From Streptomyces gilvus (lineage in GTDB: Bacteria; Actinomycetota; Actinomycetes; Streptomycetales; Streptomycetaceae), in assembly GCF_022513565.1 (NCBI RefSeq), contig NZ_JAKWBE010000008.1, positions 237,831 through 301,830 on the forward strand: 64,000 nucleotides of DNA, read 5' to 3'. Position numbers and translations under genes: made by a program. Shown here one piece after another: positions 36,445-45,880 of the stretch (within the stretch, counting starts at the first letter, position 1; every line of letters begins with the position of its first letter). The notes beneath the pieces were generated by a model. It saw only the letters and a program-made list of their open reading frames with translations. It did not search any database and was not told the origin of the DNA.

Positions 36445-38253
36445 ATGACCGAGACCAAGAGCCCCGCCACCCCGCCCGCGGACGCCACCCCCACGACCGC
36501 CACCCGCGGCCTCATCGGCCTGCCCCTGCCGGCCGCCCGCGCCCTGCTGCTCCTCGGCGGCATCGCCACCGCAGCCTCCGCCTTCCTCGCCTGGACCTGG
36601 ACCAGCGACTTCCCCGGCGACCTCACCGTCTACGGCTACCCCGGCGGCCTGCAGTGGCTGACCTTCGTCGCCGGAGTCCTCACCGCCCTCTTCGCCCTCG
36701 CCTCCTACGGCGTCCGCGGCCTGCGCTGGCTGCTGCCCGCCCGCAACAACGCCCCCCTGGTCCTGACCGCCCTCGGCGGCTTCGGCGTCACCTGGTTCAC
36801 CGCCATCGAGATCGCCGCCAAACTCGGCGGCCTCGCCAACTGGGAACCCGGCACCTACATCGCCGTCGTCGCCTCCCTCATCCCCGTGATCGGCGCCTTC
36901 GCCCTCCCACAGGAGGCCGGCGAAAGCACCAAGGAGACGCTGAAGGCGTACATCGCCAAGCCCGAAGCGATCCCCGCACCGCAGCCGATCGCCCCCTGGA
37001 TCCAGCGCCTCATCATCACCATCGTGGCCGCCCTCGGCCTCGGCGTCTTCGCCTACGGCATCGACACCCAATACGGCGAGATCTTCATCGGGTTCCTCAT
37101 CGTCCTCGTCTTCGCCGTCTGGGCGCTGCACACCGCCGGCCTCCTCGACCGCTTCTCCGCCATGGTCGCCGACAACCGCAGCTTCACCCTCGCCATGGGC
37201 TTCCTCGCCGCGATCGCCTTCCCCCTCACCCAGACCGACGACCACTACGCCAACATCGGCGTCAACATCCTCATCTTCGGCACCGTCGCCCTCGGCCTCA
37301 ACATCGTCGTCGGCCTCGCCGGCCTCCTCGACCTCGGCTACGTCGCCTTCCTCGGCGTCGGCGCCTACACCGCGGCCCTCGTCTCCGGCTCCGAGTTCTC
37401 CCGCTTCTCCGGCGTCCAGTTCCCCTTCTGGGCCGCCGCCCTCGCCGGCGCCGCCGCCTCCCTCATCTTCGGCGTACTCATCGGCGCACCCACCCTGCGG
37501 CTGCGCGGCGACTACCTCGCCATCGTGACCCTCGGCTTCGGAGAGATCTTCCGCCTCGCCGTCAACAACATGGACGGCGTCTCCGGCCCCGACATCACCA
37601 ACGGCCCCAACGGCATCCCCTCCATCCCCGACCTCAAGCTCTTCGGCTTCAACTTCGGCGAAGCCCACGACCTCGGCGGCTTCACCATCGGCCGGTTCGC
37701 CAACTACTACCTGCTCATGGTCCTGGTCATGGCCCTCGTCGTCACCGTCTACCGACGCGCCGCCGACTCCCGCATCGGCCGATCCTGGATCGCCATCCGC
37801 GAGGACGAGACCGCCGCCACCGCCATGGGCATCAACGGCTTCCGCGTCAAACTCATCGCCTTCGCCCTCGGCGCCTCACTCGCCGGCCTCGCCGGCACCG
37901 TCAGCGCCCACGTCACCTACAACGTCGTACCCAACCCCTACCAGTTCGCCGGCGCCGCCCCGCCCAACTCGGCCTTCCTCCTGGCCGCCGTCGTCCTCGG
38001 CGGCATGGGCACCGTCTCCGGCCCCATCCTCGGTGCCGCCCTGCTCTACCTGCTCCCGGAAAAGCTCGTCTTCCTCCAGGACAAGTCACTCCTCGCGTTC
38101 GGCATCGCGCTCATCCTGCTGATGCGCTTCCGCCCCGAGGGCATCATCGCCAACCGCCGCCGCCAACTCGAATTCCACGAGACCGGCCAACTCGACGTAC
38201 CAGAAACCACGACGCTGTCCGACGAACCGGCCGTCACCAAGGCAGGGGCGTAA
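36445..38253 (+). CDS. livM: Branched-chain amino acid ABC transporter permease LivM with long N-terminal extension
   Basis: This is a 602-residue permease. The LivM core begins near residue 240 (ANIGVNILIFGTVALGLNIV, GLAGLLDLGYVAFLGVGAYT) and includes the cytoplasmic loop GRSWIAIREDETAATAMGIN and GTVSGPILGAALLYLLPEKL. The first about 235 residues are extra: a Pro/Thr-rich start, then about six more hydrophobic segments with no match to the core that I can see. Many LivM proteins are nearer 300-430 residues. The extension is Ala/Leu rich and may stabilise the complex or regulate it. It is coupled to livH and followed 6 nt later by livG. Confidence 0.9.
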   Translation: MTETKSPATPPADATPTTATRGLIGLPLPAARALLLLGGIATAASAFLAWTWTSDFPGDLTVYGYPGGLQWLTFVAGVLTALFALASYGVRGLRWLLPARNNAPLVLTALGGFGVTWFTAIEIAAKLGGLANWEPGTYIAVVASLIPVIGAFALPQEAGESTKETLKAYIAKPEAIPAPQPIAPWIQRLIITIVAALGLGVFAYGIDTQYGEIFIGFLIVLVFAVWALHTAGLLDRFSAMVADNRSFTLAMGFLAAIAFPLTQTDDHYANIGVNILIFGTVALGLNIVVGLAGLLDLGYVAFLGVGAYTAALVSGSEFSRFSGVQFPFWAAALAGAAASLIFGVLIGAPTLRLRGDYLAIVTLGFGEIFRLAVNNMDGVSGPDITNGPNGIPSIPDLKLFGFNFGEAHDLGGFTIGRFANYYLLMVLVMALVVTVYRRAADSRIGRSWIAIREDETAATAMGINGFRVKLIAFALGASLAGLAGTVSAHVTYNVVPNPYQFAGAAPPNSAFLLAAVVLGGMGTVSGPILGAALLYLLPEKLVFLQDKSLLAFGIALILLMRFRPEGIIANRRRQLEFHETGQLDVPETTTLSDEPAVTKAGA

Positions 38254-38259
38254 GGAACC

Positions 38260-39080
<821 letters not shown>

Positions 39081-39084
<4 letters not shown>

Positions 39085-39797
39085 CCGCACTCCTGGAGGT
39101 CGAGGACCTCCACGTCGCCTACGGCAAGATCGAAGCCGTCAAGGGCATCTCCTTCTCCGTCGAGGCCGGCCAGGTCGTCACCCTCATCGGCACCAACGGC
39201 GCCGGCAAGACCACCACCCTGCGCACCCTCTCCGGACTGCTCAAGCCCAGCGCCGGCAAGATCACGTTCGACGGCAAGCCGCTCACCGGCGTCGCCGCAC
39301 ACAAGATCGTCGCCCTCGGCCTCGCCCACTCCCCCGAAGGCCGGCACATCTTCCCCCGGCTCACCATCGAGGAGAACCTCCAGCTCGGCGCCTTCCTCCG
39401 CAAGGACAAAGAAGGCATCGAGAAGGACATACAGCGCGCCTACGACCTCTTCCCCATCCTCGGAGAACGCCGCAAGCAAGCCGCGGGCACCCTCTCCGGC
39501 GGCGAACAGCAAATGCTCGCCATGGGCCGCGCCCTCATGTCCCAACCCAAACTCCTCATGCTCGACGAACCCTCCATGGGCCTCTCCCCGATCATGATGC
39601 AGAAGATCATGTCGACCATCGTCGAGCTGAAGTCCCAGGGCACGACCATCCTGCTCGTCGAACAGAACGCCCAGGCGGCGCTCTCCCTCGCCGACCACGG
39701 ACACGTCATGGAAGTCGGCAACATCGTCCTCTCCGGCACCGGCCAGGACCTCCTGCACGACGAATCGGTCCGCAAGGCGTACCTCGGCGAGGACTAG
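39081..39797 (+). CDS. livF: Branched-chain amino acid ABC transporter ATP-binding protein LivF
   Basis: This is a 238-residue ABC ATPase. Walker A is GTNGAGKTTTLRTL, the LivF-specific GLAHSPEGRHIFPRLTIEEN follows, then the signature LSGGEQQMLAMGRALM, Walker B LLMLDEPSMGLSPIMMQKI and the switch His region LLVEQNAQAALSLADHG. GTG 39081 overlaps the livG stop by 4 nt. It is the last gene of livKHMGF and is followed by a strong bidirectional hairpin. Confidence 0.93.
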
Positions 39798-39819
39798 GCC
39801 TACAGCGGCATACGACAAG

Positions 39820-39853
39820 GCCCGCGCCCCTGATCACTCAGGAGCGCGGGCCG
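39820..39853. terminator. Bidirectional terminator between livF and the ANTAR regulator
   Basis: GGCCCGCGC and CCTGA pair with TCAGG and GCGCGGGCC, leaving one unpaired base on each side and a 4-nt loop TCAC. The hairpin separates the convergent genes. Confidence 0.8.
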
Positions 39854-39876
39854 TCGTCGTACCTCTGCCAGGGCGG

Positions 39877-40533
39877 TCAGCCCTTGGACGCCTTCTTCTC
39901 GTCCGCGTCCTGAATGACCGCCTCCGCCACCTGCTGCATCGACATCCGGCGGTCCATGGAGGTCTTCTGGATCCACCGGAACGCGGCCGGCTCCGTCAGC
40001 CCGTACTCGGTCTGCAGGATCGACTTCGCCCGGTCCACGAGCTTGCGGGTCTCCAGCCGCAGCGTGAGGTCGGCGACCTCCCTCTCCAGCTCCTTCAGCT
40101 CGGTGAACCGCGACACCGCCATCTCGATGGCCGGCACCACGTCGCTCTTGCTGAACGGCTTCACGAGATAGGCCATCGCACCGGCGTCCCGGGCGCGCTC
40201 GACGAGGTCCCGCTGCGAGAAGGCGGTGAGCATCAGCACCGGGGCGATCCGCTCCTCGGCGATCTTCTCCGCGGCGGAGATACCGTCCAGCTTGGGCATC
40301 TTCACGTCGAGGATGACGAGGTCCGGCTTGTGCTCACGGGCGAGCTCGACGGCCTGCTCGCCGTCGCCGGCCTCACCGACGACGCTGTAGCCCTCCTCCT
40401 CCAGCATCTCTTTGAGGTCGAGCCGGATCAGGGCCTCGTCCTCGGCGATGACGACACGGGTCGTCAGCGGAGGCACGTGCGACTTGTCGTCGTCGGCCGC
40501 GTCTACGGGCTGGGGCGACTCGGGGGAGGTCAC
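39877..40533 (-). CDS. pdtaR: ANTAR-domain response regulator (PdtaR-like)
   Basis: The 218-residue protein has a receiver domain (about 26-140) with acidic pocket EDE, phospho-acceptor Asp in LVILDVKMPKLDG, and the conserved K in AYLVKPFSKSD. An RNA-binding ANTAR domain follows (about 150-210): LETRKLVDRAKSILQTEYGL, then EPAAFRWIQKTSMDRRMSMQ. Proteins of this type bind twin-hexaloop RNA hairpins to block termination in target leaders after phosphorylation by a PdtaS-like kinase. GTG 40533 is preceded by AAGGAG. No kinase gene is present here, which is usual because pdtaS is unlinked. Confidence 0.88.
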   Translation of the reverse strand: MTSPESPQPVDAADDDKSHVPPLTTRVVIAEDEALIRLDLKEMLEEEGYSVVGEAGDGEQAVELAREHKPDLVILDVKMPKLDGISAAEKIAEERIAPVLMLTAFSQRDLVERARDAGAMAYLVKPFSKSDVVPAIEMAVSRFTELKELEREVADLTLRLETRKLVDRAKSILQTEYGLTEPAAFRWIQKTSMDRRMSMQQVAEAVIQDADEKKASKG

Positions 40534-40606
40534 GGGGGCTCCTTGGTCAGGGCAGGGGTGGTGCTCCGAGAAGCGTACCTAGCTGCAGGTCCGCTTGGTC
40601 ACCCGG

Positions 40607-40612
40607 TACACT
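40607..40612 (+). promoter_or_regulatory. Putative -10 box of the tRNA-Leu promoter
   Basis: TACACT lies 15 nt before the first tRNA base, giving a predicted start near 40619. The -35 region (TGCAGG at 40584-40589, 17-nt spacer) is a poor match. Confidence 0.35.
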
Positions 40613-40627
40613 CCTCAGGGGTCACCA

Positions 40628-40710
40628 GCCGGGTTGGCGGAATGGCAGACGCTGATGTCTCAAACACATCTGTCCGAAAGGGCGTGCGGGTTCGAATCCC
40701 GCACCCGGCA
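40628..40710 (+). tRNA. tRNA-Leu (anticodon CAA)
   Basis: The 83-nt class II tRNA has acceptor GCCGGGT pairing with ACCCGGC, discriminator A, anticodon stem GATGT/ACATC with loop CTCAAAC (anticodon CAA), a short variable arm, and a T-arm GCGGGTTCGAATCCCGC. CCA is not encoded. It reads the rare TTG leucine codon of high-GC genomes. It lies between the ANTAR gene (divergent) and the HTH-LAGLIDADG gene. Confidence 0.95.
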
Positions 40711-40797
40711 CAGGAGGATCTGAAGCGGAAGGTCACCTTCGCGTGATTTTCCGCTTTTTGCTGCACAGGGTCACGATTGTTCACCCAGTGTGTCCGT

Positions 40798-41586
40798 ATG
40801 AACTTTCACGGTACTGAGGTTCGACAGCACGCGGTCACGCTCCTGAGGGACGGCATCAAGAACGCAGACGTCGCCAGGGCACTCAACATTCCGGTCGGCA
40901 CCATCAGCTATTGGAAGCACCTGGATCGCGCCAAGCGCGGGGAATGTCCTGGTGCCCATAATCCTGCTTGTCCACGGTGTGACGGGCGCGCCATGGATCT
41001 GACCGCGTACGCCTACCTGCTGGGCCAATACCTCGGGGACGGACACATCAGCCACTATGCGCACCATCGCGTGCCGAGCCTGATGATCGCCTGCGCCGAC
41101 GCGTGGCCAGGTATCGCCAACGAGACCGAGGCCGCGATGCGAGCCGTCTTCATGGACAACCGCGTACATCGCCTGCAGCGCACCGGTTGCCAGAACATCA
41201 AGGTCTACTCCAAGCACCTGGCTTGCGTGTTCCCCCAGCACGGCCCCGGCAAGAAGCACCATCGTCCCATCGCACTCGAACCCTGGCAGCAAGAGATCGT
41301 CGACGCGTACCCCTGGGAGTTCATCCGCGGTCTCATCCACTCCGATGGCTGCCGGATCACCAACTGGACGACCCGCCTCGTGGCCGGGGTGCGCAAGCGC
41401 TACGAATACCCCCGGTACTTCTTCAGCAACAAGTCCGATGACATCCGGAAGCTCTTTACCGACACGCTCGACAAGGTCGGCGTCGAATGGACCACCCTCG
41501 CCCGCGGCAGCGACCCCTTCAACGTCTCCGTCGCCCGCAAGGCCTCCGTAGCGCTCCTCGACGCCCACGTAGGCCCCAAGTACTGA
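40798..41586 (+). CDS. Free-standing HTH plus LAGLIDADG-type protein beside tRNA-Leu
   Basis: This is a 262-residue protein. Residues about 5-40 form a helix-turn-helix (RQHAVTLLRDGIKNADVARA, then LNIPVGTISYWK). A Cys cluster (ECPGAHNPACPRC) follows. Two LAGLIDADG-like dodecapeptides are present: AYLLGQYLGDGH (about 72-83) and EFIRGLIHSDGC (about 174-185), about 100 residues apart as in monomeric LAGLIDADG endonucleases, each with the acidic residue kept. There is no host intron or intein, so it may be a free-standing homing endonuclease or a domesticated DNA-binding regulator. ATG 40798 has no clear ribosome binding site. Codon use is less GC-biased than the neighbours. Confidence 0.75.
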   Translation: MNFHGTEVRQHAVTLLRDGIKNADVARALNIPVGTISYWKHLDRAKRGECPGAHNPACPRCDGRAMDLTAYAYLLGQYLGDGHISHYAHHRVPSLMIACADAWPGIANETEAAMRAVFMDNRVHRLQRTGCQNIKVYSKHLACVFPQHGPGKKHHRPIALEPWQQEIVDAYPWEFIRGLIHSDGCRITNWTTRLVAGVRKRYEYPRYFFSNKSDDIRKLFTDTLDKVGVEWTTLARGSDPFNVSVARKASVALLDAHVGPKY

Positions 41587-41596
41587 CCCGCGTCCC

Positions 41597-43033
41597 CTAC
41601 TTCGGGCTGTCGTCCTCGCCGATGTGGTGGACCCGGACCATGTTCGTCGAGCCCGAGACGCCGGGCGGTGAGCCTGCCGTGATGACGACCACGTCGCCCT
41701 GCTCGCAGCGGCCGTACTTGAGGAGCAGCTCGTCCACCTGTTCGACCATCGCGTCCGTGGAGTCGACGTGCGGGCCGAGGAAGGTTTCCGCGCCCCAGGT
41801 GAGGCTGAGCTGGGAGCGGGTGGATGGTTCCGGGGTGAAGGCCAGGAGGGGGATCGGGGAGCGGTAGCGGGAGAGGCGGCGGGCGGTGTCGCCGGACTGA
41901 GTGAAGGCGACCAGGAACTTCACGCCGAGGAAGTCGCCCATCTCGGCGGCGGCGCGGGCCACCGCTCCGCCCTGGGTGCGGGGCTTGTTGCTCTCGGTCA
42001 GGGGCGGCAGCCCCTTGGCGAGGATGTCCTCCTCGGCCGCTTCGACGATTTTCGCCATGGTGCGGACGGTCTCGATGGGGTATTTGCCGACGCTCGTCTC
42101 GCCGGAGAGCATCACCGCGTCGGTGCCGTCGATGACCGCGTTCGCGACGTCGGAGGCCTCGGCGCGGGTGGGGCGGGAGTTGTCGATCATCGAGTCGAGC
42201 ATCTGCGTCGCCACGATCACCGGTTTGGCGTTGCGCTTCGCCAGTTTGATCGCGCGCTTCTGGACGATCGGGACCTGTTCGAGGGGCATTTCCACGCCGA
42301 GGTCTCCGCGGGCGACCATGATGCCGTCGAAGGCGGCGACGATGTCGTCGATGGCGTCGACGGCCTGTGGTTTCTCCACTTTGGCGATGACGGGGAGCCA
42401 GCGCCCTTCCTCGTCCATGATGCGGTGCACGTCCTCGATGTCCCGGCCGCTGCGGACGAAGGAGAGGGCGATGACGTCGAAGCCGGTGCGCAGCGCCCAG
42501 CGCAGGTCGGCTTCGTCCTTGTCGGAGAGGGCGGGGACGGAGACGGCGACGCCGGGGAGGTTGAGGCCTTTGTGGTCGGAGACGATGCCGCCTTCGACGA
42601 CCGTGGTGTGGACGCGTGGTCCGTCGACCTGGGTGACTTCCAGGCAGACTTTGCCGTCGTCGACGAGGATGCGTTCGCCGGGGGTGACGTCGGCGGCGAG
42701 GCCGGGGTAGGTGGTTCCGCAGGTGTGGCCGTCGCCTTCGGCGTCTTCTTCGACGGTGATGGTGAAGCTGTCGCCGCGTTCAAGGAGTACGGGGCCCTCG
42801 GTGAAGCGGCCGAGTCGGATCTTCGGGCCCTGAAGGTCGGCGAGGAGTCCGACGCTGCGGCCGCTTTCGTCGGCGGCCTTGCGAACGCGCTGGTAGCGCT
42901 CCTCGTGCTCGGCGTGGCTGCCGTGGCTGAGGTTGAAGCGGGCTACGTCCATTCCGGCGTCGACCAGGGCTTTGATGTGGTCGTAGGCGTCGGTGGCGGG
43001 GCCCAGAGTGCAGACGATCTTTGCTCGGCGCAT
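41597..43033 (-). CDS. pyk: Pyruvate kinase
   Basis: This is a 478-residue glycolytic enzyme converting phosphoenolpyruvate and ADP to pyruvate and ATP. Motifs are KIVCTLGPATDAYDHIKALV, DVARFNLSHGSHAEHEERYQ, the catalytic ICATION-type IAKVEKPQAVDAIDDIV with Lys and Glu, GIMVARGDLGVEMPLEQVPI, and VIVATQMLDSMIDNSRPTRA. The C-terminal domain (about 350-478) is regulatory. The 3' end lies 10 nt from the convergent HTH-LAGLIDADG gene. Confidence 0.96.
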   Translation of the reverse strand: MRRAKIVCTLGPATDAYDHIKALVDAGMDVARFNLSHGSHAEHEERYQRVRKAADESGRSVGLLADLQGPKIRLGRFTEGPVLLERGDSFTITVEEDAEGDGHTCGTTYPGLAADVTPGERILVDDGKVCLEVTQVDGPRVHTTVVEGGIVSDHKGLNLPGVAVSVPALSDKDEADLRWALRTGFDVIALSFVRSGRDIEDVHRIMDEEGRWLPVIAKVEKPQAVDAIDDIVAAFDGIMVARGDLGVEMPLEQVPIVQKRAIKLAKRNAKPVIVATQMLDSMIDNSRPTRAEASDVANAVIDGTDAVMLSGETSVGKYPIETVRTMAKIVEAAEEDILAKGLPPLTESNKPRTQGGAVARAAAEMGDFLGVKFLVAFTQSGDTARRLSRYRSPIPLLAFTPEPSTRSQLSLTWGAETFLGPHVDSTDAMVEQVDELLLKYGRCEQGDVVVITAGSPPGVSGSTNMVRVHHIGEDDSPK

Positions 43034-43134
43034 GGTTCGAGCCTAGGCCTTACCGGCGGGTAGCGAACTGGACGGACATGACTACTCAACAACCGTTGGG
43101 TGAAGGGCTGTTGACAAGTATTGAATTGTGCATG

Positions 43135-43164
43135 GGGCCGCTCCGATGAGCATGCGAGCGGCCC
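43135..43164 (-). terminator. Terminator after the first SIMPL gene
   Basis: GGGCCGCTC (43135-43143) pairs with GAGCGGCCC (43156-43164), 9 bp with a 12-nt loop. It lies 34 nt beyond the stop at 43198 and upstream of pyk. Confidence 0.65.
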
Positions 43165-43197
43165 GCGTACGCCGGCGTCGATTTGCTGCAGTGATGC

Positions 43198-43917
43198 CTA
43201 CAGGTGCGGCGGCCGCATGGTGAACCGGGCGTTGACGGTGGCGTTCACTCGCTGCCGCTGGGGTTCGAGGTCGAGGGCGGCGGGGGTGTCCTCGGCGGGC
43301 GCCCCGTAGGCCATGGAGCGCATCCGGCCGCCGGGTGCCTGGGGGTAGGGCGGTGGGGTGCCCTCCGCTCCGATGTCGGCGAGTTCCACCAGTGCCGCGA
43401 GTGAGGTGCCGAGTGCCTCGGCGTATTCCCGTGCCCGTTGCACGGCTTCCCGGACGGCTTGTTGCCGGGCCTGCCGGTGGGCCGGGGAGTCGGGGCGCAG
43501 CGCCCACCAGGGGCCGTCGACGCGGGTGAGTTCGAGGTCGGCCAGTCGGGTGGTGAGTTCGCCCAGGGCGGTGAAGTCGGTGAGTTCGGCGGTGATGTGG
43601 ACGCGTCCGTGGTAGGCGTGGATTCGTTCGCCGCGGCCCTTCTCCTTCAGTTCGGGGCTGATGGAGAAGGCGCCGGTTTCGAGGTGTTCGACGGCGTCGC
43701 CGTAGCTCTTGAGGAGGTCGAGGGCGGTGGCGTTGCGTTGGGTGAGGTCGTCGAGGGCGGCGCGGCGGTCTCGGCCGCGGGAGGCGACGGTGACGCCGAT
43801 GCGGGCGATTTCGGGGTCTACTTCGAGGCGGGCCTCGCCGCGGACGGCGATTCGGGGGGCGTCGGGGGTGCCGTAGGGGGCGGCGGGCTGGGGGGCGTCC
43901 GGCGTTGGGGTGGTCAT
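43198..43917 (-). CDS. SIMPL domain-containing protein
   Basis: The 239-residue protein starts at ATG 43917. The SIMPL domain spans nearly all of it: RIAVRGEARLEVDPEIARIG, the RNATALDLLKSYGDAVEHLE helix, IHAYHGRVHITAELTDFTAL, and the REAVQRAREYAEALGTSLAA helix with VELADIGAEG. It lacks the signal peptide often found on proteobacterial members. Its molecular role is unclear. A second SIMPL protein lies at 63190-63831, so the window holds two paralogues. Confidence 0.82.
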   Translation of the reverse strand: MTTPTPDAPQPAAPYGTPDAPRIAVRGEARLEVDPEIARIGVTVASRGRDRRAALDDLTQRNATALDLLKSYGDAVEHLETGAFSISPELKEKGRGERIHAYHGRVHITAELTDFTALGELTTRLADLELTRVDGPWWALRPDSPAHRQARQQAVREAVQRAREYAEALGTSLAALVELADIGAEGTPPPYPQAPGGRMRSMAYGAPAEDTPAALDLEPQRQRVNATVNARFTMRPPHL

Positions 43918-44066
43918 GCGTCTCACTCTGTCATTTCTCGGTCGATAACGGCCTCGGGGTGGGCGAGTTGAGTCATCAGATCGCAACCTGCGGGACCTGT
44001 TGCCGCTTGCCGTGGCCGGGTCAGAATCTACGCGCGTCGTTGACCTTTTCCCGAGGAGATCGAGAC

Positions 44067-45860
44067 ATGCCCTTGAACCGCCGGAAGTTCCTGAAGAAGT
44101 CCGCCGCGGCCGGAGCGGGCGTGGCGCTGGCGAGCGCGGTGGCGGCTCCGGAGGCCGAGGCCGCGCAGAGGCCGGCCTCTCGGCGGTACTCGCTGACCGT
44201 CATGGGCACGACCGACCTGCACGGGCACGTCTTCAACTGGGACTACTTCAAGGACGCCGAGTACTCCGACAAGGCCGGCAACGCCCAGGGCCTGGCCCGT
44301 ATCTCGACCCTGGTGAACCAGGTGCGCGCGGAGAGGGGCCGCTGCAACACGCTGCTGCTGGACGCGGGCGACACGATCCAGGGCACCCCGTTGACGTACT
44401 ACTACGCGAAGGTGGACCCGATCACCGCGAAGGGCGGTCCGGTGCATCCGATGGCGCAGGCGATGAACGCCATCGGGTACGACGCGGCGGCGCTGGGCAA
44501 CCACGAGTTCAACTATGGCCTGGAGACGCTGCGCGCCTTCGAGCAGCAGCTGCGGTTCCCGCTGCTGGGCGCCAACGCGCTGGACGCGAGGACGCAGAGG
44601 CCGGCCTTCCCGCCGTACGTCGTCAAGAAGTTCCGTGTGCCCGGCCTTCCGCCGGTGAAGGTGGCGGTGCTCGGGCTGACCAATCCCGGTATCGCGATCT
44701 GGGACAAGGCGTATGTGCAGGGGAAGCTGCAGTTCCCGGGGCTTGAGGAGCAGGCCGCGAAGTGGGTGCCGAGGCTGAAGTCGATGGGCGCCGACGTGGT
44801 GGTGGTGTCCGCGCACAGCGGTTCCTCCGGCACCTCCTCCTACGGTGACCAGGTGCCGTACGTGGAGAACTCGGCGGCGCTGGTGGCGCAGCAGGTGCCG
44901 GACATCGACGCGATCCTGGTGGGCCACGCGCACGTGGAGATCCCGGAGTTGAAGGTCACGAATGCCACGACGGGGAGGACGGTGGTGCTCTCGGAGCCGC
45001 TGGCGTTCGCGGAGCGGTTGTCGGTCTTCGACGTCGAGCTGGTCTTCGCGAAGGGGCGCTGGAGTGTCGAGTCGGTGGCGTCGAAGGTGCTGAACTCCAA
45101 CACGGTGGCCGACGACCCGAAGATCACCAGGCTGCTGTCGGACGAGCACGCGAAGGTCGTCGAGTACGTCAACCAGGTCGTCGGCACGGCGACCGAGACG
45201 CTCACGACGGTCGAGGCCCGTTTCAAGGACGCGCCGATCATCGACCTGATCACCAGGGTCCAGGAGGACGTGGTGAAGGCGGCGCTGGCGGGCACGTCGT
45301 ACGCTTCGCTGCCGGTCGTCGCGCAGGCCTCTCCCTTCTCGCGCACCTCGGAGATCCCGGCCGGCGAGGTGACGATCCGGGACCTGTCGAGCCTGTACGT
45401 GTATGACAACACGCTGGTCGCCAAGCTGTTGACGGGTGCCCAGTTGCGGGCGTATCTGGAGTACTCGGCGGAGTACTTCGTGCAGACGGCGGCGGACGCG
45501 GTGGTGGACGTGGAGAAGCTGACCAACGCCGGCGGCCGCCCGGACTACAACTACGACTACGTGTCGGGCCTTTCGTACGACGTCGACGTCTCCCGGCCGG
45601 CCGGTTCGCGGATCGGGAACCTCACCTATGCCGGTGCCCCGCTGGACGACGCGCAGCAGTTCGTGCTGGCGGTGAACAACTACCGTGCCAACGGGGGCGG
45701 CGCGTTCCCGCATGTGGCGTCCGCGCGGGAGCTGTGGTCGGAGTCGACGGAGATCCGTACGCGGATCGCGGAGTGGGTGACGGCGAAGGGTGTGCTGGAC
45801 CCGAAGGACTTCGCGTCGGTGGACTGGAGGCTGACCCGGGCCGGAACGCCCCTGTTCTAG
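44067..45860 (+). CDS. Tat-exported 5'-nucleotidase/bifunctional metallophosphatase
   Basis: The 597-residue enzyme begins MPLNRRKFLKKSAAAGAGVA, a Tat signal, after GAGGAG. The metallophosphatase domain (about 45-330) has TTDLHGHVFNWDYFKDAEYS, LLLDAGDTIQGTPL, ALGNHEFNYG, VVVSAHSG and LVGHAHVEIPE, the two-metal ligand set. The 5'-nucleotidase C-terminal domain (about 360-560) has TSYASLPVVAQASPFSRTSE and LVAKLLTGAQLRAYLEYSAE. It should release phosphate from extracellular nucleotides or 2',3'-cyclic nucleotides. Confidence 0.92.
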   Translation: MPLNRRKFLKKSAAAGAGVALASAVAAPEAEAAQRPASRRYSLTVMGTTDLHGHVFNWDYFKDAEYSDKAGNAQGLARISTLVNQVRAERGRCNTLLLDAGDTIQGTPLTYYYAKVDPITAKGGPVHPMAQAMNAIGYDAAALGNHEFNYGLETLRAFEQQLRFPLLGANALDARTQRPAFPPYVVKKFRVPGLPPVKVAVLGLTNPGIAIWDKAYVQGKLQFPGLEEQAAKWVPRLKSMGADVVVVSAHSGSSGTSSYGDQVPYVENSAALVAQQVPDIDAILVGHAHVEIPELKVTNATTGRTVVLSEPLAFAERLSVFDVELVFAKGRWSVESVASKVLNSNTVADDPKITRLLSDEHAKVVEYVNQVVGTATETLTTVEARFKDAPIIDLITRVQEDVVKAALAGTSYASLPVVAQASPFSRTSEIPAGEVTIRDLSSLYVYDNTLVAKLLTGAQLRAYLEYSAEYFVQTAADAVVDVEKLTNAGGRPDYNYDYVSGLSYDVDVSRPAGSRIGNLTYAGAPLDDAQQFVLAVNNYRANGGGAFPHVASARELWSESTEIRTRIAEWVTAKGVLDPKDFASVDWRLTRAGTPLF

Positions 45861-45880
45861 CCCGGGCTCGAGCTTTTTTT
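45860..45880 (+). terminator. Palindromic GC-rich sequence followed by seven T
   Basis: GCTCGAGC is followed directly by TTTTTTT (45874-45880), a rare T-run for this genome. It lies right after the nucleotidase stop and ends at the stop codon of the convergent SGNH gene. The stem is short, so terminator activity is only likely. Confidence 0.4.

Noticed and set aside
40628..41586. Integrative element inserted at tRNA-Leu
   Set aside because: No integrase, no repeated tRNA 3' end and only one unusual gene; too little to call an element.
44028..45713. 561-codon minus-strand frame opposite the 5'-nucleotidase gene
   Set aside because: His/Arg-rich shadow without motifs; the plus strand has complete metallophosphatase motifs.
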